Of a DNA stretch of 64,000 nucleotides, positions 51,388-60,731 are shown piece by piece. The notes beneath the pieces are model-generated. The model ran no database searches. It was not told the DNA's origin and saw only the letters and a list, made by a program, of their open reading frames with translations. A program made the translations under genes and the position numbers. Source of the stretch: Prescottella agglutinans (GTDB lineage Bacteria > Actinomycetota > Actinomycetes > Mycobacteriales > Mycobacteriaceae); NCBI RefSeq assembly GCF_004011865.1, contig NZ_RKLP01000009.1, positions 186,001 to 250,000 of the forward strand. Reading direction: 5' to 3'. Positions within the stretch are counted from its first letter, which is position 1, and each line of letters opens with the position of its first letter.

Positions 51388-52536
51388 TCAGCCGCCCGCG
51401 TAGTCCCCGAAACGCTCGTCCACTTCCTCGGCCGTGAGCCCGTACTCCTCGAGCGTGTACTTGTGCGCCGGCTTGCGGTTGCCCGAGCGGCTCTCCGCGT
51501 GCATGTCCTCCATCGCGCGGTGCGCCTGCTCCGACAGCGGGATCGAGAAGTGCGAATAGACCTTCTCGACCGTGCCCAGGGGATCGGCGACGAAGTCGCG
51601 GTAGTCGACGTCGATGAACTGCGCCGGATCATACTTCGCCCGCGCCGCCGTGAAGTCCTCGAGCCCGCGCGCCCACAGGTCGAGCTGGCTGCGGCCGATG
51701 ACCTCGCCGCGGAACTTGTTCGACCAGCCCTCGGTGGCCTGCTCGGCGAGGCTGCACATCGACGGGACGAGCGTGCGCACCGGCCGGTGCGTCTGGATGA
51801 TCAGCGCGTCCGGGTACACGGCCATCAACTCGTCGAGCGCGAACAGGTGGCTCGGGTTCTTGAGGACCCAGCGCCGGTCCTGGTCGTGCAGGCCGATCAG
51901 CTGCAGGTTCTTCCGGTGCCGCTCGTACGCGTTGGTCCAGTCCTGGCCCTCGAGCCACTTCGAGTACGTCGGCAGGTTCGCCAGGCACTCGTACGACACC
52001 GACTTGAAGGTCTGCCGCAGCAGCTGCCAGCACTCCTCGACCTCGCCGGCCGACATGTAGTGCACGCCCATGAACTCGGGATGCTCCACGTGGTGCTTGC
52101 TGAACTGCTGCTCGATCGCCTGGAACACCGGGTTGGATTCCCAGGTGTCCCGGGGCGGGCGCGGCTGCGGCATCTCGGTCAGCCACATCTCGAGGCCCTG
52201 GTGCGCCGGATCCACGGTGAGCAGCCGGTGCAGCGCGGTGGTGCCGGTGCGCGGCAGGCCGGTGACGAAGATCGGTCGCTCGATCCGCACGTCGGCGTGT
52301 CCGGGGTGCTGCTTCCAGGCGGCCTCGGACAGCAGGCGTGCGACCAGGGCACCGCGCAGGAAGACGCGGGAGATCTTGCTGCCGAAGGGGGTGAGGTCCT
52401 CGTCCCGCGCGTACGAGTCGAGCAGGACCCCGAGCGCCTCGGTGTAGTCGTCGGCGCCGAAATCGTCGAGTCCGGTCATCCGGGTCGCGGACGCGTGCAG
52501 GTCCTCGACCGTGCCGACGGTGGTGCGTTCAGTCAT
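51388..52536 (-). CDS. PAPS-dependent sulfotransferase
   Basis: A 382-residue cytosolic sulfotransferase that would transfer the sulfuryl group from PAPS to a hydroxylated small molecule. The 5'-phosphosulfate loop is TGLPRTGTTALHRLL near residue 93, and the 3'-phosphate region follows near THRPVRTLVPSMCSL. The group is the actinobacterial Stf-like branch. It is the last gene of a three-gene operon with an SDR and a DUF1214 protein. The nearby cysD-cysNC-cysQ genes would supply PAPS and clear PAP. The acceptor is unknown; a sterol or other alcohol is possible. Confidence 0.92.
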   Translation of the reverse strand: MTERTTVGTVEDLHASATRMTGLDDFGADDYTEALGVLLDSYARDEDLTPFGSKISRVFLRGALVARLLSEAAWKQHPGHADVRIERPIFVTGLPRTGTTALHRLLTVDPAHQGLEMWLTEMPQPRPPRDTWESNPVFQAIEQQFSKHHVEHPEFMGVHYMSAGEVEECWQLLRQTFKSVSYECLANLPTYSKWLEGQDWTNAYERHRKNLQLIGLHDQDRRWVLKNPSHLFALDELMAVYPDALIIQTHRPVRTLVPSMCSLAEQATEGWSNKFRGEVIGRSQLDLWARGLEDFTAARAKYDPAQFIDVDYRDFVADPLGTVEKVYSHFSIPLSEQAHRAMEDMHAESRSGNRKPAHKYTLEEYGLTAEEVDERFGDYAGG

Positions 52537-52556
52537 GGTGCTCCTTCAGCCCGGCT

Positions 52557-53339
52557 CTAGTGGTGGAACTCGCCGCAGTTGACGTCGAGGCACTGGCCGG
52601 TGATCGCGCTGGCCATCGGGGAGGCCAGGAAGATCACCGCGTCGGCGACCTCGTCGGTGGTCGGCAGGCGCTTGAGGTCGCTGTTCGCCGCGGTGTGCTC
52701 GTAGATCTGGTCGACGGTGATGCCGAACTTCTCGGCCTGGTGCTCGAAGTACTTCTTCAAGGTGTCGCCCCAGATGTAGCCGGGGGCGACGGAGTTGACC
52801 CGGATGCCCTGCGGACCCAGTTCGGTGGCCAGCGACTGCGACATCGCCAGCAGCGCCGACTTGGCGAGCTTGTAGCTGCCGTAGCGCTCCTGCGAGTGCC
52901 GCAGCACCATCGAGTTCACGTTCACGACCGCACCCTTGGACTCGGCGAGGACCGGCGTGAACAGCTGGGTCAGGCGCAGCGCGCCGAGCACGGTCAGCTC
53001 GATCGCGTCGCGGATGTGCTGGAAGTCGGTGCGGCCGAACGGCTTCATCGACGGAACCGTGAACGCGTTGTTGATCAGGCCGTCGACCCGGCCGTAGGCG
53101 TCGGTGGTGGCGGCCAGCAGGTGTGCGGCCGAGGCGTCGTCGGTGATGTCGGTCGACACGGTCACCGCGCGTCGGCCCAGATCGGTGACCTCCTTGGCGA
53201 CCTCGTCCAGTCGCGACTGGGTGCGGGCGGCCAGCACCAGGTCGGCGCCGGCCTCCGCGCAGCGCAGAGCGAGGGTGCGGCCCAGCGCCGGTCCCACACC
53301 CGAGATGACGATTACCTTGTCCTGCAGAAGATTTGTCAT
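52557..53339 (-). CDS. SDR family oxidoreductase
   Basis: A 260-residue short-chain dehydrogenase. The first glycine motif is atypical (SGVGPALGRTLA), NNAF near 90, and YGSYKLAKS contains the catalytic Tyr-Lys. The C-terminus DVNCGEFHH is conserved in this branch. Second gene of the sulfotransferase operon, 20 bp before the sulfotransferase. It may oxidise or reduce the hydroxyl acceptor before or after sulfation (inference). Confidence 0.9.
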   Translation of the reverse strand: MTNLLQDKVIVISGVGPALGRTLALRCAEAGADLVLAARTQSRLDEVAKEVTDLGRRAVTVSTDITDDASAAHLLAATTDAYGRVDGLINNAFTVPSMKPFGRTDFQHIRDAIELTVLGALRLTQLFTPVLAESKGAVVNVNSMVLRHSQERYGSYKLAKSALLAMSQSLATELGPQGIRVNSVAPGYIWGDTLKKYFEHQAEKFGITVDQIYEHTAANSDLKRLPTTDEVADAVIFLASPMASAITGQCLDVNCGEFHH

Positions 53340-53342
53340 GTT

Positions 53343-54509
53343 CTACCCCAGCATCCGGTCGGCGACGGCGGCTTGGCGCGCCGCGATGCGGGCGGCGAAG
53401 TCCTCCGGCGTGATCTTGTTGTTTTCGTGGAACGGCAGTTTGGCGGGAATCTCGTCGAACTTCACGACCTCGACGGTCGGGCCGTCCTCGGGCGTGTACT
53501 CCCGTGACGTCCGCTGCCACCGGAACTGCAGGTAGCCGCGGGGATGGCCGAGTGCCTCGAGCCAGTTGGTGACGCCCGGGTTCCGCTCGCTCAGGACCAT
53601 GCGGATCATGCCGTCCGGATCGACCTGTGCCTGAGCGTTGTTCAGCGACGTCTGGTGGCTGATGTAGTCGAGCGAGATGTACCAGAGGCTGCCCAGCTGG
53701 AAACCCTGGTACGGCGCATCGGATTTCGGGACGGTGATGATCATCGCCTCGTCGTCGGCGAGTTCGTAGTGCCCCACGGACGAGTACTGCGTGGCCAGGC
53801 CGCCCGGGGTGAGCCGCGGTGCGGTGATCGTGTTGACCGGCAGGTTGTCGTAGAACCACTGCGGGAACTGCAGCCACGTCTTGACCCGGCTGACCAGCGC
53901 CTTGCCGGCGCGGGCGAAGCGCTTCTCGGTCTCTTCCTTCGTCAGCGGCGGCACCGGGACGCCGATGCGGTCGGCGCGCTCGATCCGAATGGTGCCGCGC
54001 TTCTGGCTCCAGTCGCTGTAGACCTCGCGCACCACCAGCTGGCTCGAGCCGGGGGCGAGCGTGAAGTGGTTGCGGCGTCCGTCGGCCGGTCCGGGCCCGA
54101 ACGTGGCGACGAACGTGCCGTCGTCCTCGATGTGCAGTTCGCGGTCGTCGAAGGCGATCTCGCTGCCGGGGACGTTCGCGTTGGTGTAGTTGCCGCTGAG
54201 CACCTGGAAGCTGAGGTCGGCCGTGGTGCCGCGGGTGCCGGTGACGATGTACTCGGCGTCGTCGTTGATCCGGGCGCCCCAGTACAGGGTGTCGGGGTTG
54301 TCCAGCCCCATCTTCGTGAACGGGCCCGTGCCCTGGATGAAGAACGGGTGGGTCTTCTCGGTGGCCCAGGCCGCGTGCACGGTCGCGAGGATGCCGCCCG
54401 CGAGGTACTGCATTCCCTCCAGTAGGTCCTGCTCCGACCGGATGTGGGGGGCGCTCTCGACGAGCTTCTCGGCCTCGGCGATGGCCTCGGCCAGTGGATC
54501 CGTCAGCAC
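53343..54509 (-). CDS. DUF1214 domain protein
   Basis: A 388-residue protein of the DUF1214 type, with DNPDTLYWGARINDDAEYIVTG near 70-90 and FTLAPGSSQLVVREVYSDW near 150-168. The C-terminal half (YLQFRWQRTSREYTPEDG) is conserved in similar proteins. No signal peptide or metal site evident. Function unknown. First gene of the sulfotransferase operon; its promoter region contains the GGTACA-N4-TGTACC palindrome 22 bp before the ATG. Confidence 0.85.
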   Translation of the reverse strand: MLTDPLAEAIAEAEKLVESAPHIRSEQDLLEGMQYLAGGILATVHAAWATEKTHPFFIQGTGPFTKMGLDNPDTLYWGARINDDAEYIVTGTRGTTADLSFQVLSGNYTNANVPGSEIAFDDRELHIEDDGTFVATFGPGPADGRRNHFTLAPGSSQLVVREVYSDWSQKRGTIRIERADRIGVPVPPLTKEETEKRFARAGKALVSRVKTWLQFPQWFYDNLPVNTITAPRLTPGGLATQYSSVGHYELADDEAMIITVPKSDAPYQGFQLGSLWYISLDYISHQTSLNNAQAQVDPDGMIRMVLSERNPGVTNWLEALGHPRGYLQFRWQRTSREYTPEDGPTVEVVKFDEIPAKLPFHENNKITPEDFAARIAARQAAVADRMLG

Positions 54510-54530
54510 ATCTTGCTCCTTCGATCCAGT

Positions 54531-54546
54531 GGTACAAATATGTACC
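54531..54546. promoter_or_regulatory. IclR-type operator, copy A (GGTACA-AATA-TGTACC)
   Basis: A perfect 6-bp inverted repeat between the divergent DUF1214 operon and IclR gene. It differs in one spacer base from the copy before cysD. Confidence 0.65.
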
Positions 54547-54555
54547 TGAGTGGTA

Positions 54556-54570
54556 GATCAAGCGTTGATC
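54556..54570. promoter_or_regulatory. Second palindrome GATCAA-GCG-TTGATC
   Basis: A perfect inverted repeat nine bases from operator A and 32 bp before the IclR ATG. Possible second regulator site or promoter element. Confidence 0.35.
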
Positions 54571-54601
54571 AGACGATAGAACGTGTTTCAAGGAGTGGTC
54601 A

Positions 54602-55537
54602 ATGACTACTGGGATTGCCGAAGCGGGCGAGCCGAGCGGACGCCGGTCCCCGCCGACCGAGCGGGTGGTCCAGGTGCTCGACTTCCTCGTCGCCCGCGAG
54701 GAGCAGCGCTTCGGCCTGTCCGAACTGGCCCGCGCGCTGTCGATCAGCAAGCCGACCTGCCTCGGCATCCTCTCGGAACTCGTGTCGGGCGGATACCTCA
54801 CCCGCGACCCCGTCTCGAAGACCTACGGACTCGGTCCGGCGCTCATCGCCGCGGGGCGCGCCGCGCAGCGCGGATTCGCCGTCGGGCCGATCGCGCGGGC
54901 CCAGCTCGACAAGCTCGCCGCCGAGTTCGGTGCGGTGTGCACGGCGTCCGCGGTGGTGGGCGACCAGGTGATGATCCTCGAGACCGTCGCCCCGCCGGGG
55001 ATGACGCTCGGCCGCACCGCCGCCCGGGCGGGTCAGTCGTACCCGTTCGCGCCGCCGGTCGGCCTCATGTACGTGATCTGGGGCGGTGACGACGAACTCG
55101 AGGCGTGGCTGCGCCGGGAACCGGCGCTGCCGGTGGTGCTCGACCGCGACCTGCTGCGGCGCGTCGTCGACGACTGCCGTCGGGCCGGATACCTCGTCGA
55201 GCGGCTCACTCCCGTCGGCCGCAAGCTCTTCTCGCTCATGGCCGGTGTGGCAGGGCGGGATCTTCCGGCCGAACTACGCGAGCTGATCGGCGAGATGGTC
55301 TCCAGCCTCGGCGAGCGCGTCTACCTCCACAGCGAGACGGAGGACGACGTCGAGTACCCGGTGAGCCTGATCGCCGCGCCCTGCTACGACGCCGACGGCC
55401 GGCAGTCGCTGGTGCTGACCCTCGACGTCGGCGGGGCGATCAGCGGCGCGGAGATCGCCCGGCGCGGCGCTGCGCTGGTGGCGGCCGCGGACGCGGTCAC
55501 TGCCGAGGTCGGCGGGCGCCATCCGTCGAGGCGTTGA
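54602..55537 (+). CDS. IclR family transcriptional regulator
   Basis: A 311-residue regulator: N-terminal winged helix-turn-helix (about residues 20-75, FGLSELARALSISKPTCLGIL) and C-terminal GAF-like effector domain (from about 90). AAGGAG lies before the ATG. Placed between the sulfotransferase operon (divergent) and cysD (downstream, same strand), with matching palindromes before both, so it probably controls both arms and itself. The effector is unknown; a substrate of the sulfotransferase or a sulfur metabolite is plausible. Confidence 0.92.
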   Translation: MTTGIAEAGEPSGRRSPPTERVVQVLDFLVAREEQRFGLSELARALSISKPTCLGILSELVSGGYLTRDPVSKTYGLGPALIAAGRAAQRGFAVGPIARAQLDKLAAEFGAVCTASAVVGDQVMILETVAPPGMTLGRTAARAGQSYPFAPPVGLMYVIWGGDDELEAWLRREPALPVVLDRDLLRRVVDDCRRAGYLVERLTPVGRKLFSLMAGVAGRDLPAELRELIGEMVSSLGERVYLHSETEDDVEYPVSLIAAPCYDADGRQSLVLTLDVGGAISGAEIARRGAALVAAADAVTAEVGGRHPSRR

Positions 55538-55592
55538 CCGGCGGGTGGAACGCGTTCTATTCTCGCCTCACAGTCAGTATGCGTACCGAGTC

Positions 55593-55608
55593 GGTACAAA
55601 AATGTACC
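55593..55608. promoter_or_regulatory. IclR-type operator, copy B (GGTACA-AAAA-TGTACC) before cysD
   Basis: The same 16-bp palindrome as at 54531 with one base change, 28 bp before the cysD start. An extra GTACC half-site (15 bp upstream) creates an overlapping inverted repeat. A TATTCT -10 candidate lies at 55558-55563. Confidence 0.65.
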
Positions 55609-55636
55609 GATGCGTCGATCCGCCGAGGAGCTGCGC

Positions 55637-56563
55637 GTGACACCCCTGACATCCCCGCCCGCCTACGAGCTGTCGCACCTGCAGGCGCTCGAGGCCGAGG
55701 CGGTCCACATCTTCCGCGAGGTCGCCGCGACCTTCGAGCGTCCCGTCCTGCTGTTCTCCGGCGGCAAGGACTCGGTGGTGATGCTGCACGTCGCGGCCAA
55801 GGCGTTCTGGCCGGCGCCGCTGCCGTTCCCGGTGATGCACGTCGACACCGGCCACAACTTCGACGAGGTCATCGAGTTCCGGGACCGGACCGTCGAACGG
55901 CTCGGCCTCCGGCTCGTGGTCGCGAGCGTCGAGGACGACATCGCGGCGGGACGGGTCGTCGACGAGACCGGCCCGCGGGCCAGCCGCAACCGCCTGCAGA
56001 CGCATTCGCTGCTGCGCGGCATCCGGGAGAACAGGTTCGACGCGGTCTTCGGCGGCGCCCGGCGCGACGAGGAGAAGGCCCGCGCCAAGGAGCGGGTGTT
56101 CAGCTTCCGCGACGAGTTCGGGCAGTGGGATCCCAAGGCCCAGCGCCCCGAACTGTGGAACCTCTACAACGGGCGGCACCGGCGCGGCGAGCACATCCGG
56201 GTGTTCCCGCTGTCGAACTGGACCGAGCTCGACATCTGGCAGTACATCCTCGAGGAGGAGATCGCACTGCCGTCGATCTACTACGCGCACCGTCGTCCGG
56301 TCGTCGAACGCGACGGAATGCTGCTGGCGCACACGCGGTTCCTGACCCTGCTGCCGGGAGAGGAGCTGCGCGAGGAGCTGGTCCGGTTCCGGACCGTCGG
56401 CGACGCGACGTGCACGGGCTGTGTCGAGTCGTCGGCCGCCACCGCCGCCGAGGTCGTCACCGAGGTCGCGGCGAGCCGGATCACCGAACGGGGCGCGACC
56501 CGCGCCGACGACCGGATCTCGGAGGCCGGCATGGAGGATCGTAAGAAGGAGGGCTACTTCTGA
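55637..56563 (+). CDS. cysD: Sulfate adenylyltransferase subunit 2
   Basis: The catalytic subunit of ATP sulfurylase, forming adenosine phosphosulfate (APS) from sulfate and ATP. 308 residues; PP-loop [10 protein letters not shown] near residue 41, followed by [10 protein letters not shown] and a C-terminal [10 protein letters not shown], all typical of CysD. GTG 55637 was chosen for GAGGAG seven bases upstream and the family length; ATG 55610 would place the start inside the operator flank. The ATG of cysNC overlaps its stop. Confidence 0.94.
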   Translation: MTPLTSPPAYELSHLQALEAEAVHIFREVAATFERPVLLFSGGKDSVVMLHVAAKAFWPAPLPFPVMHVDTGHNFDEVIEFRDRTVERLGLRLVVASVEDDIAAGRVVDETGPRASRNRLQTHSLLRGIRENRFDAVFGGARRDEEKARAKERVFSFRDEFGQWDPKAQRPELWNLYNGRHRRGEHIRVFPLSNWTELDIWQYILEEEIALPSIYYAHRRPVVERDGMLLAHTRFLTLLPGEELREELVRFRTVGDATCTGCVESSAATAAEVVTEVAASRITERGATRADDRISEAGMEDRKKEGYF

Positions 56564-58416
56564 TGGTGCACACCCGACAGCTCCTCCGCGTCGCGACGGC
56601 GGGCAGCGTCGACGACGGCAAGTCGACGCTCATCGGCCGCCTGCTGTACGACTCGAAGTCGATCTTCGAGGACCAGCTCGAGGCGGTCGAGCGCAGCAGC
56701 CGCGAGCGCGGCACCGAGTACACCGATCTGGCGCTGCTCACCGACGGGCTGCGGGCCGAGCGCGAGCAGGGGATCACGATCGACGTCGCGCACCGGTACT
56801 TCGCGACGCCGCAGCGCAAGTTCATCATCGCCGACACCCCCGGCCACGAGCAGTACACGCGCAACATGGTCACCGGCGCCTCGACCGCCGACCTGGCGCT
56901 GATCCTCGTCGACGCCCGCAAGGGCGTGCTCGAGCAGACGCGCCGGCACGCCTTCCTCTCGACGCTGCTGGGGATCCCGCACCTGGTGTTGTGCGTCAAC
57001 AAGATGGATCTCGTCGACTGGTCGCAGGAGCGGTTCGAGGAGATCAAGGACGAGTTCGGGCAGTTCGCCACCAAGCTCGACGTGCACGACCTGACGTTCA
57101 TCCCGGTGTCGGCGCTCAAGGGCGACAACATCGTCACCCGCACCGAGAACATGCCCTGGTACGAGGGCTCGTCCCTGCTGCACCACCTCGAGGAGGTGCA
57201 CATCGCGTCCGACCGCAACCTCATCGACGCGCGGCTGCCCGTGCAGTACGTGATCCGGCCGCAGCGGCAGACCGACGCCGAACTGCACGACTTCCGCGGC
57301 TACGCGGGCACCGTCGCCAGCGGCGTGTTCAAGCCCGGCGACGAGGTCGTCGCGCTGCCGTCGGGCTTCACGTCGACGATCTCGGCGATCTGGGGGCCGG
57401 GCGGCGAGCCCGTCAAGGAGGCGTTCGCGCCGTCCGCCGTGTGCGTGCAGTTGGCGGACGACCTCGACGTCAGCCGCGGGGACACCCTCTGTCGGCCCAA
57501 CAACCGGCCGCTCGTCGGCCAGGAGCTCGACGCGATGGTCTGCTGGCTCACCGAGCAGTCCTCACTGGGCCCCGACGCGCGCTACACGGTCCTGCACACC
57601 ACCCGCTCCACGAAGGCGCAGGTGGTGCGCCTCGACTACCGGCTCGACGTCAACACGCTGCACCGCGACGAGACCGCACAGTCGCTCTCGCTCAACGAGA
57701 TCGGACGCATCCAGCTCCGCACCCAGCAGCCGCTGCTGTTCGACCCGTACCGTCGCAACCGGGTCACGGGCAGCTTCATCCTCGTCGACGACACGACGGG
57801 CAACACCGTCGCCGCCGGCATGATCACCGGACCCACGCTCAAGGAATCGAAGGTGGTGTGGCATGCGGCGGCCGTGTCCCGTGACGAGCGTGCCACCCGC
57901 GGCGCCACGGTGTGGCTCACCGGGCTGTCCGCGTCGGGGAAGTCCACCGTCGCGGTCGAACTCGAACGGCGACTCGTCGCGGCGGGGATACCCGCGTACC
58001 GGCTCGACGGTGACAACCTCCGCCACGGGCTCAACGCCGACCTCGGGTTCAGTGCCGAGGACCGGGCCGAGAACGTCCGGAGGGTCGGTGCCGTCGCGCA
58101 GTTGATCGCCGACGCGGGTCTGGTGGCGGTCGCCTCGCTCATCAGCCCGTACCGGGACGATCGGGACCGAGTACGCCGCCTGCACGAGGAGGCGGGACTG
58201 CCGTTCGTCGAGGTGTTCGTCGACACGCCGATCGAACAGTGCGAGGCGCGCGATCCCAAGGGCATGTACGCCAAGGCCCGAGCGGGGGAGATCACCGGCT
58301 TCACCGGCGTCGACGACCCCTACGAGACGCCCGAGAACGCCGAGTTGGTGCTGCGGCCCGAGGACGGCGACCCGGTCGCGCAGGCCGCCATGATCATGGA
58401 GTATCTGAACCTGTGA
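56563..58416 (+). CDS. cysNC: Bifunctional sulfate adenylyltransferase subunit 1 / APS kinase
   Basis: A 617-residue fusion. The N-terminal GTPase CysN (to about 430) has GSVDDGKST (G1), DTPGHEQY (G3) and NKMD (G4). The C-terminal APS kinase CysC begins near 445 with the P-loop GLSASGKST and has the APS-binding [13 protein letters not shown]. The pair CysD/CysNC makes PAPS from sulfate, the donor for the sulfotransferase at 51388. The ATG shares a base with the cysD stop, and the stop overlaps the cysQ GTG. Confidence 0.95.
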   Translation: MVHTRQLLRVATAGSVDDGKSTLIGRLLYDSKSIFEDQLEAVERSSRERGTEYTDLALLTDGLRAEREQGITIDVAHRYFATPQRKFIIADTPGHEQYTRNMVTGASTADLALILVDARKGVLEQTRRHAFLSTLLGIPHLVLCVNKMDLVDWSQERFEEIKDEFGQFATKLDVHDLTFIPVSALKGDNIVTRTENMPWYEGSSLLHHLEEVHIASDRNLIDARLPVQYVIRPQRQTDAELHDFRGYAGTVASGVFKPGDEVVALPSGFTSTISAIWGPGGEPVKEAFAPSAVCVQLADDLDVSRGDTLCRPNNRPLVGQELDAMVCWLTEQSSLGPDARYTVLHTTRSTKAQVVRLDYRLDVNTLHRDETAQSLSLNEIGRIQLRTQQPLLFDPYRRNRVTGSFILVDDTTGNTVAAGMITGPTLKESKVVWHAAAVSRDERATRGATVWLTGLSASGKSTVAVELERRLVAAGIPAYRLDGDNLRHGLNADLGFSAEDRAENVRRVGAVAQLIADAGLVAVASLISPYRDDRDRVRRLHEEAGLPFVEVFVDTPIEQCEARDPKGMYAKARAGEITGFTGVDDPYETPENAELVLRPEDGDPVAQAAMIMEYLNL

Positions 58417-59531
58417 CCACCGACGCCGAACTGGCCGCCGACCTCGCCGCTCGCGCTGGCGACCTGCTGCTCGGGATCCGGGCCCGCGAGCTGGGGGAGA
58501 CCCCGCTGGACAAGGCGGCGGCCAAGGAGCTGGGCCGCCGCGGCGACAAGGCGGCCGACGCCCTGCTGCTCGAGGGGCTGGCCGCCGCCCGCCCCGGTGA
58601 CGCCGTGCTGTCCGAGGAATCCGTGGACGATCCTGCGCGCCTGGATAATCCGCGAGTCTGGATCATCGACCCGCTCGACGGCTCCCGCGAGTACGGCCTG
58701 GCCGGACGCGCCGACTGGGCCGTGCATGTCGCGCTGTGGGAACGCGGCGCCGGCATCACCGCGGCCGCCGTCGCGCAGCCCGCGCTCGGCGAGGTGTACG
58801 TGAGTGGGACCGCACGAGCGGTGCCCTCGAACCGGGCGCGTCCCCGAATTCTGGTGAGCGACAGCCGACCTCCCGAGTTCGTCGACGCGCTCGCACGGCA
58901 CGTCGACGGCGACGTCGCGCCCATGGGTTCGGCGGGTGCGAAGGCCATGGCGGTACTGCGCGGTGACGCCGACGCCTACGTGCACGCGGGCGGGCAGTGG
59001 GAGTGGGACTCGGCCGCCCCGGTGGGTGTCGCACTCGCGGCGGGGCTGCACTGCTCCCGCATCGACGGCGCACCCCTGCGGTACAACGAGTCGCACCCGT
59101 ACCTGCCCGACCTGCTGATCTGTCGCCGGGACCTCGCGGTACCCCTGCTCGCGGGGATCGCCGAACTGACCGCGGCGGCCACGCACGACAGCCCGCGGGT
59201 GGCGATGGCGCGCGAGTACATCGGTTCGCTCGTCACGCACGATGCGAGCAAGGTGCGCCTCGCCCGGCACTGCCATCGGTACGAGAACGGGCAGCGCACA
59301 GGCGATTCCGGCGACGAGATCCGCGCGATGCTCGAAACCGGCGGTCAGTACCGCCCGATCAGCGGGGTGCGCGACCTCGAGTTCCGCGAGTGGGGCTCCG
59401 ACGTCGTGGCGAGGTTCCTGCTCGACATGAACACCGGGCGCGACACGCTGACCGTCGCGATCACCGAGCACTTCTCGATCCCCAGTGCGGAGATCGACTC
59501 GATCACCGCGATCATCGAGCCGCAACCCTAG
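58413..59531 (+). CDS. cysQ: CysQ-type 3'-phosphoadenosine phosphatase with SnoaL-like C-terminal domain
   Basis: A 372-residue two-domain protein. Residues 1-250 are an inositol-monophosphatase-fold enzyme of the CysQ group (metal-binding Glu in SEES near 70, [12 protein letters not shown] at 85-95, [12 protein letters not shown] near 197). It would hydrolyse 3'-phosphoadenosine phosphate, the sulfotransferase by-product. Residues 260-370 look like an NTF2/SnoaL-type domain ([33 protein letters not shown]). CysQ proteins are usually about 260 residues, so this extension is unusual. GTG start overlapping the cysNC stop. Confidence 0.9.
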   Translation: MTTDAELAADLAARAGDLLLGIRARELGETPLDKAAAKELGRRGDKAADALLLEGLAAARPGDAVLSEESVDDPARLDNPRVWIIDPLDGSREYGLAGRADWAVHVALWERGAGITAAAVAQPALGEVYVSGTARAVPSNRARPRILVSDSRPPEFVDALARHVDGDVAPMGSAGAKAMAVLRGDADAYVHAGGQWEWDSAAPVGVALAAGLHCSRIDGAPLRYNESHPYLPDLLICRRDLAVPLLAGIAELTAAATHDSPRVAMAREYIGSLVTHDASKVRLARHCHRYENGQRTGDSGDEIRAMLETGGQYRPISGVRDLEFREWGSDVVARFLLDMNTGRDTLTVAITEHFSIPSAEIDSITAIIEPQP

Positions 59532-59560
59532 AGTCCGGGCTGAGCGGTAGGGTCGCCCGC

Positions 59561-59815
59561 GTGGCATTCGATGACGATGAACGGGCGGCCCTGCTGGCAT
59601 TGAAGGGTGTCGGGCCCACCGTGGTTCGACGGCTCGAGGAGATGGGCCACGACAGCTTCGACGCGTTGCGGTCCGTGCACGCCGACGACATCCTCGACGC
59701 GGGGTCCGCGATCACCGGGTCGACCTGCTGGCGCAACAGTCCGCAGGCCCGGGCCGCGGTCGCCGCGGTCCTCGAGCGAGCACACCGGGATCGACCGGAG
59801 TCCGCGGCCCCGTAG
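59561..59815 (+). CDS. Small helix-hairpin-helix protein
   Basis: An 84-residue protein with an HhH motif (LLALKGVGPTVVRRLEEMG, residues 11-29), the usual non-specific DNA-binding element, and a short helical C-terminus. GTG start. It follows cysQ by 29 bp and might share its transcript by proximity; no functional link to sulfation is evident. Confidence 0.75.
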   Translation: MAFDDDERAALLALKGVGPTVVRRLEEMGHDSFDALRSVHADDILDAGSAITGSTCWRNSPQARAAVAAVLERAHRDRPESAAP

Positions 59816-59842
59816 TCGGCCCGGTGTGGACGGAAGCTGCGC

Positions 59843-60316
59843 TCAGGCTGATGCGGACTCCGATTCGAGGGCGGCGCCGAGCGCGTCGAGCAGCAGTTCG
59901 GTGCCCTCCTCGCGGGATCCGGCGTCGTCATAGCCGTCGAGGTACGCGCCCTGCTCCGTCATCACCAGGCGGGTGCCGTCGCCCGCCGGGAAGAACTCGA
60001 TGGTGGCCAGGGACACCGAGATCCGGACGTCGTCCATGTGCATGTCGTAGCTGTAGACGATCCGCTCGTTGGGGACGATGTCCTGGTAGAGCGACGAGAA
60101 CGAATGCACGGGGCCACCTTTCGGTCCGCCGGCCACGGTCTCGCGGCCGCCCACACGGAAGTCCATCGCGGGTTCGTCCGAGATCCACTCGTCGGGGTGG
60201 GTGAACCAGCGGGCCTTCGCTTCCGGATCGGCGAAAGCGTGGAAGACCCGCGCGGGGCTCGCGTCGTAGACGCGTTCGACGACGAACGTGGAATGTGTGA
60301 CCGATCGGCTGCTCAT
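59843..60316 (-). CDS. SRPBCC/AHSA1-like protein
   Basis: A 157-residue Bet v1-like protein of the AHSA1 group ([28 protein letters not shown] opening, and the [21 protein letters not shown] ending common to proteins paired with ArsR regulators). AAGGAG precedes the ATG. It overlaps the ArsR gene stop (ATGA), so the two are translated together. Confidence 0.9.
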   Translation of the reverse strand: MSSRSVTHSTFVVERVYDASPARVFHAFADPEAKARWFTHPDEWISDEPAMDFRVGGRETVAGGPKGGPVHSFSSLYQDIVPNERIVYSYDMHMDDVRISVSLATIEFFPAGDGTRLVMTEQGAYLDGYDDAGSREEGTELLLDALGAALESESASA

Positions 60317-60666
60317 GGCAACTCCTTGGTTTCGGGTGCTACGTCGGTCTCGGCGAGATACTCGCCGAGTCGGTCCAGGCGGCGCTCGAGACTCGTGCGC
60401 CGCCGAGCGATCCACTGCCCGGCCCCGTCCAGCGCATCCGGCACCAGGTGGCACGTCCGGGTGCGACCGACCTTCTCCGACCGCACCAGTCCGCTGGCCT
60501 CGAGCACCTGAAGGTGCTGCACGACGGCCGGCAGTGACATGTCGAGCGGAGCCGCGAGTTCGCTGACCGATGCCGGCCCGCGGCTGAGTCGCTCGACCAT
60601 TCCGCGCCGACTCGGATCCGACAGTGCGTGGAACACCTGGTCCAGTGGTGCGGAATACTTAAGCAC
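60313..60666 (-). CDS. ArsR family transcriptional regulator
   Basis: A 117-residue winged-helix regulator (HTH at [29 protein letters not shown], residues 33-61). No metal-binding cysteine box is present, as is usual for ArsR proteins paired with an AHSA1 gene. The GTG start codon lies in the spacer of a perfect 26-bp palindrome, so the coding region begins inside the operator. Confidence 0.9.
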   Translation of the reverse strand: MLKYSAPLDQVFHALSDPSRRGMVERLSRGPASVSELAAPLDMSLPAVVQHLQVLEASGLVRSEKVGRTRTCHLVPDALDGAGQWIARRRTSLERRLDRLGEYLAETDVAPETKELP

Positions 60667-60679
60667 GTCCTTAAGTATT
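60654..60679. promoter_or_regulatory. ArsR operator spanning the arsR start codon
   Basis: AATACTTAAG-CACGTC-CTTAAGTATT is a perfect 10-bp inverted repeat; the GTG (60664-60666) is within the spacer. No ribosome-binding site precedes it, suggesting a leaderless, autorepressed message. Confidence 0.7.
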
Positions 60680-60731
60680 CTCGAATGTCAGGTGAAGTCA
60701 AGACCCGAACGGCGAAACGCTGGTCGAACCG

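Noticed and set aside
55610-55636. Earlier ATG for cysD
   Set aside because: It has no ribosome-binding site and directly follows the operator; the GTG at 55637 has GAGGAG and gives the normal length.
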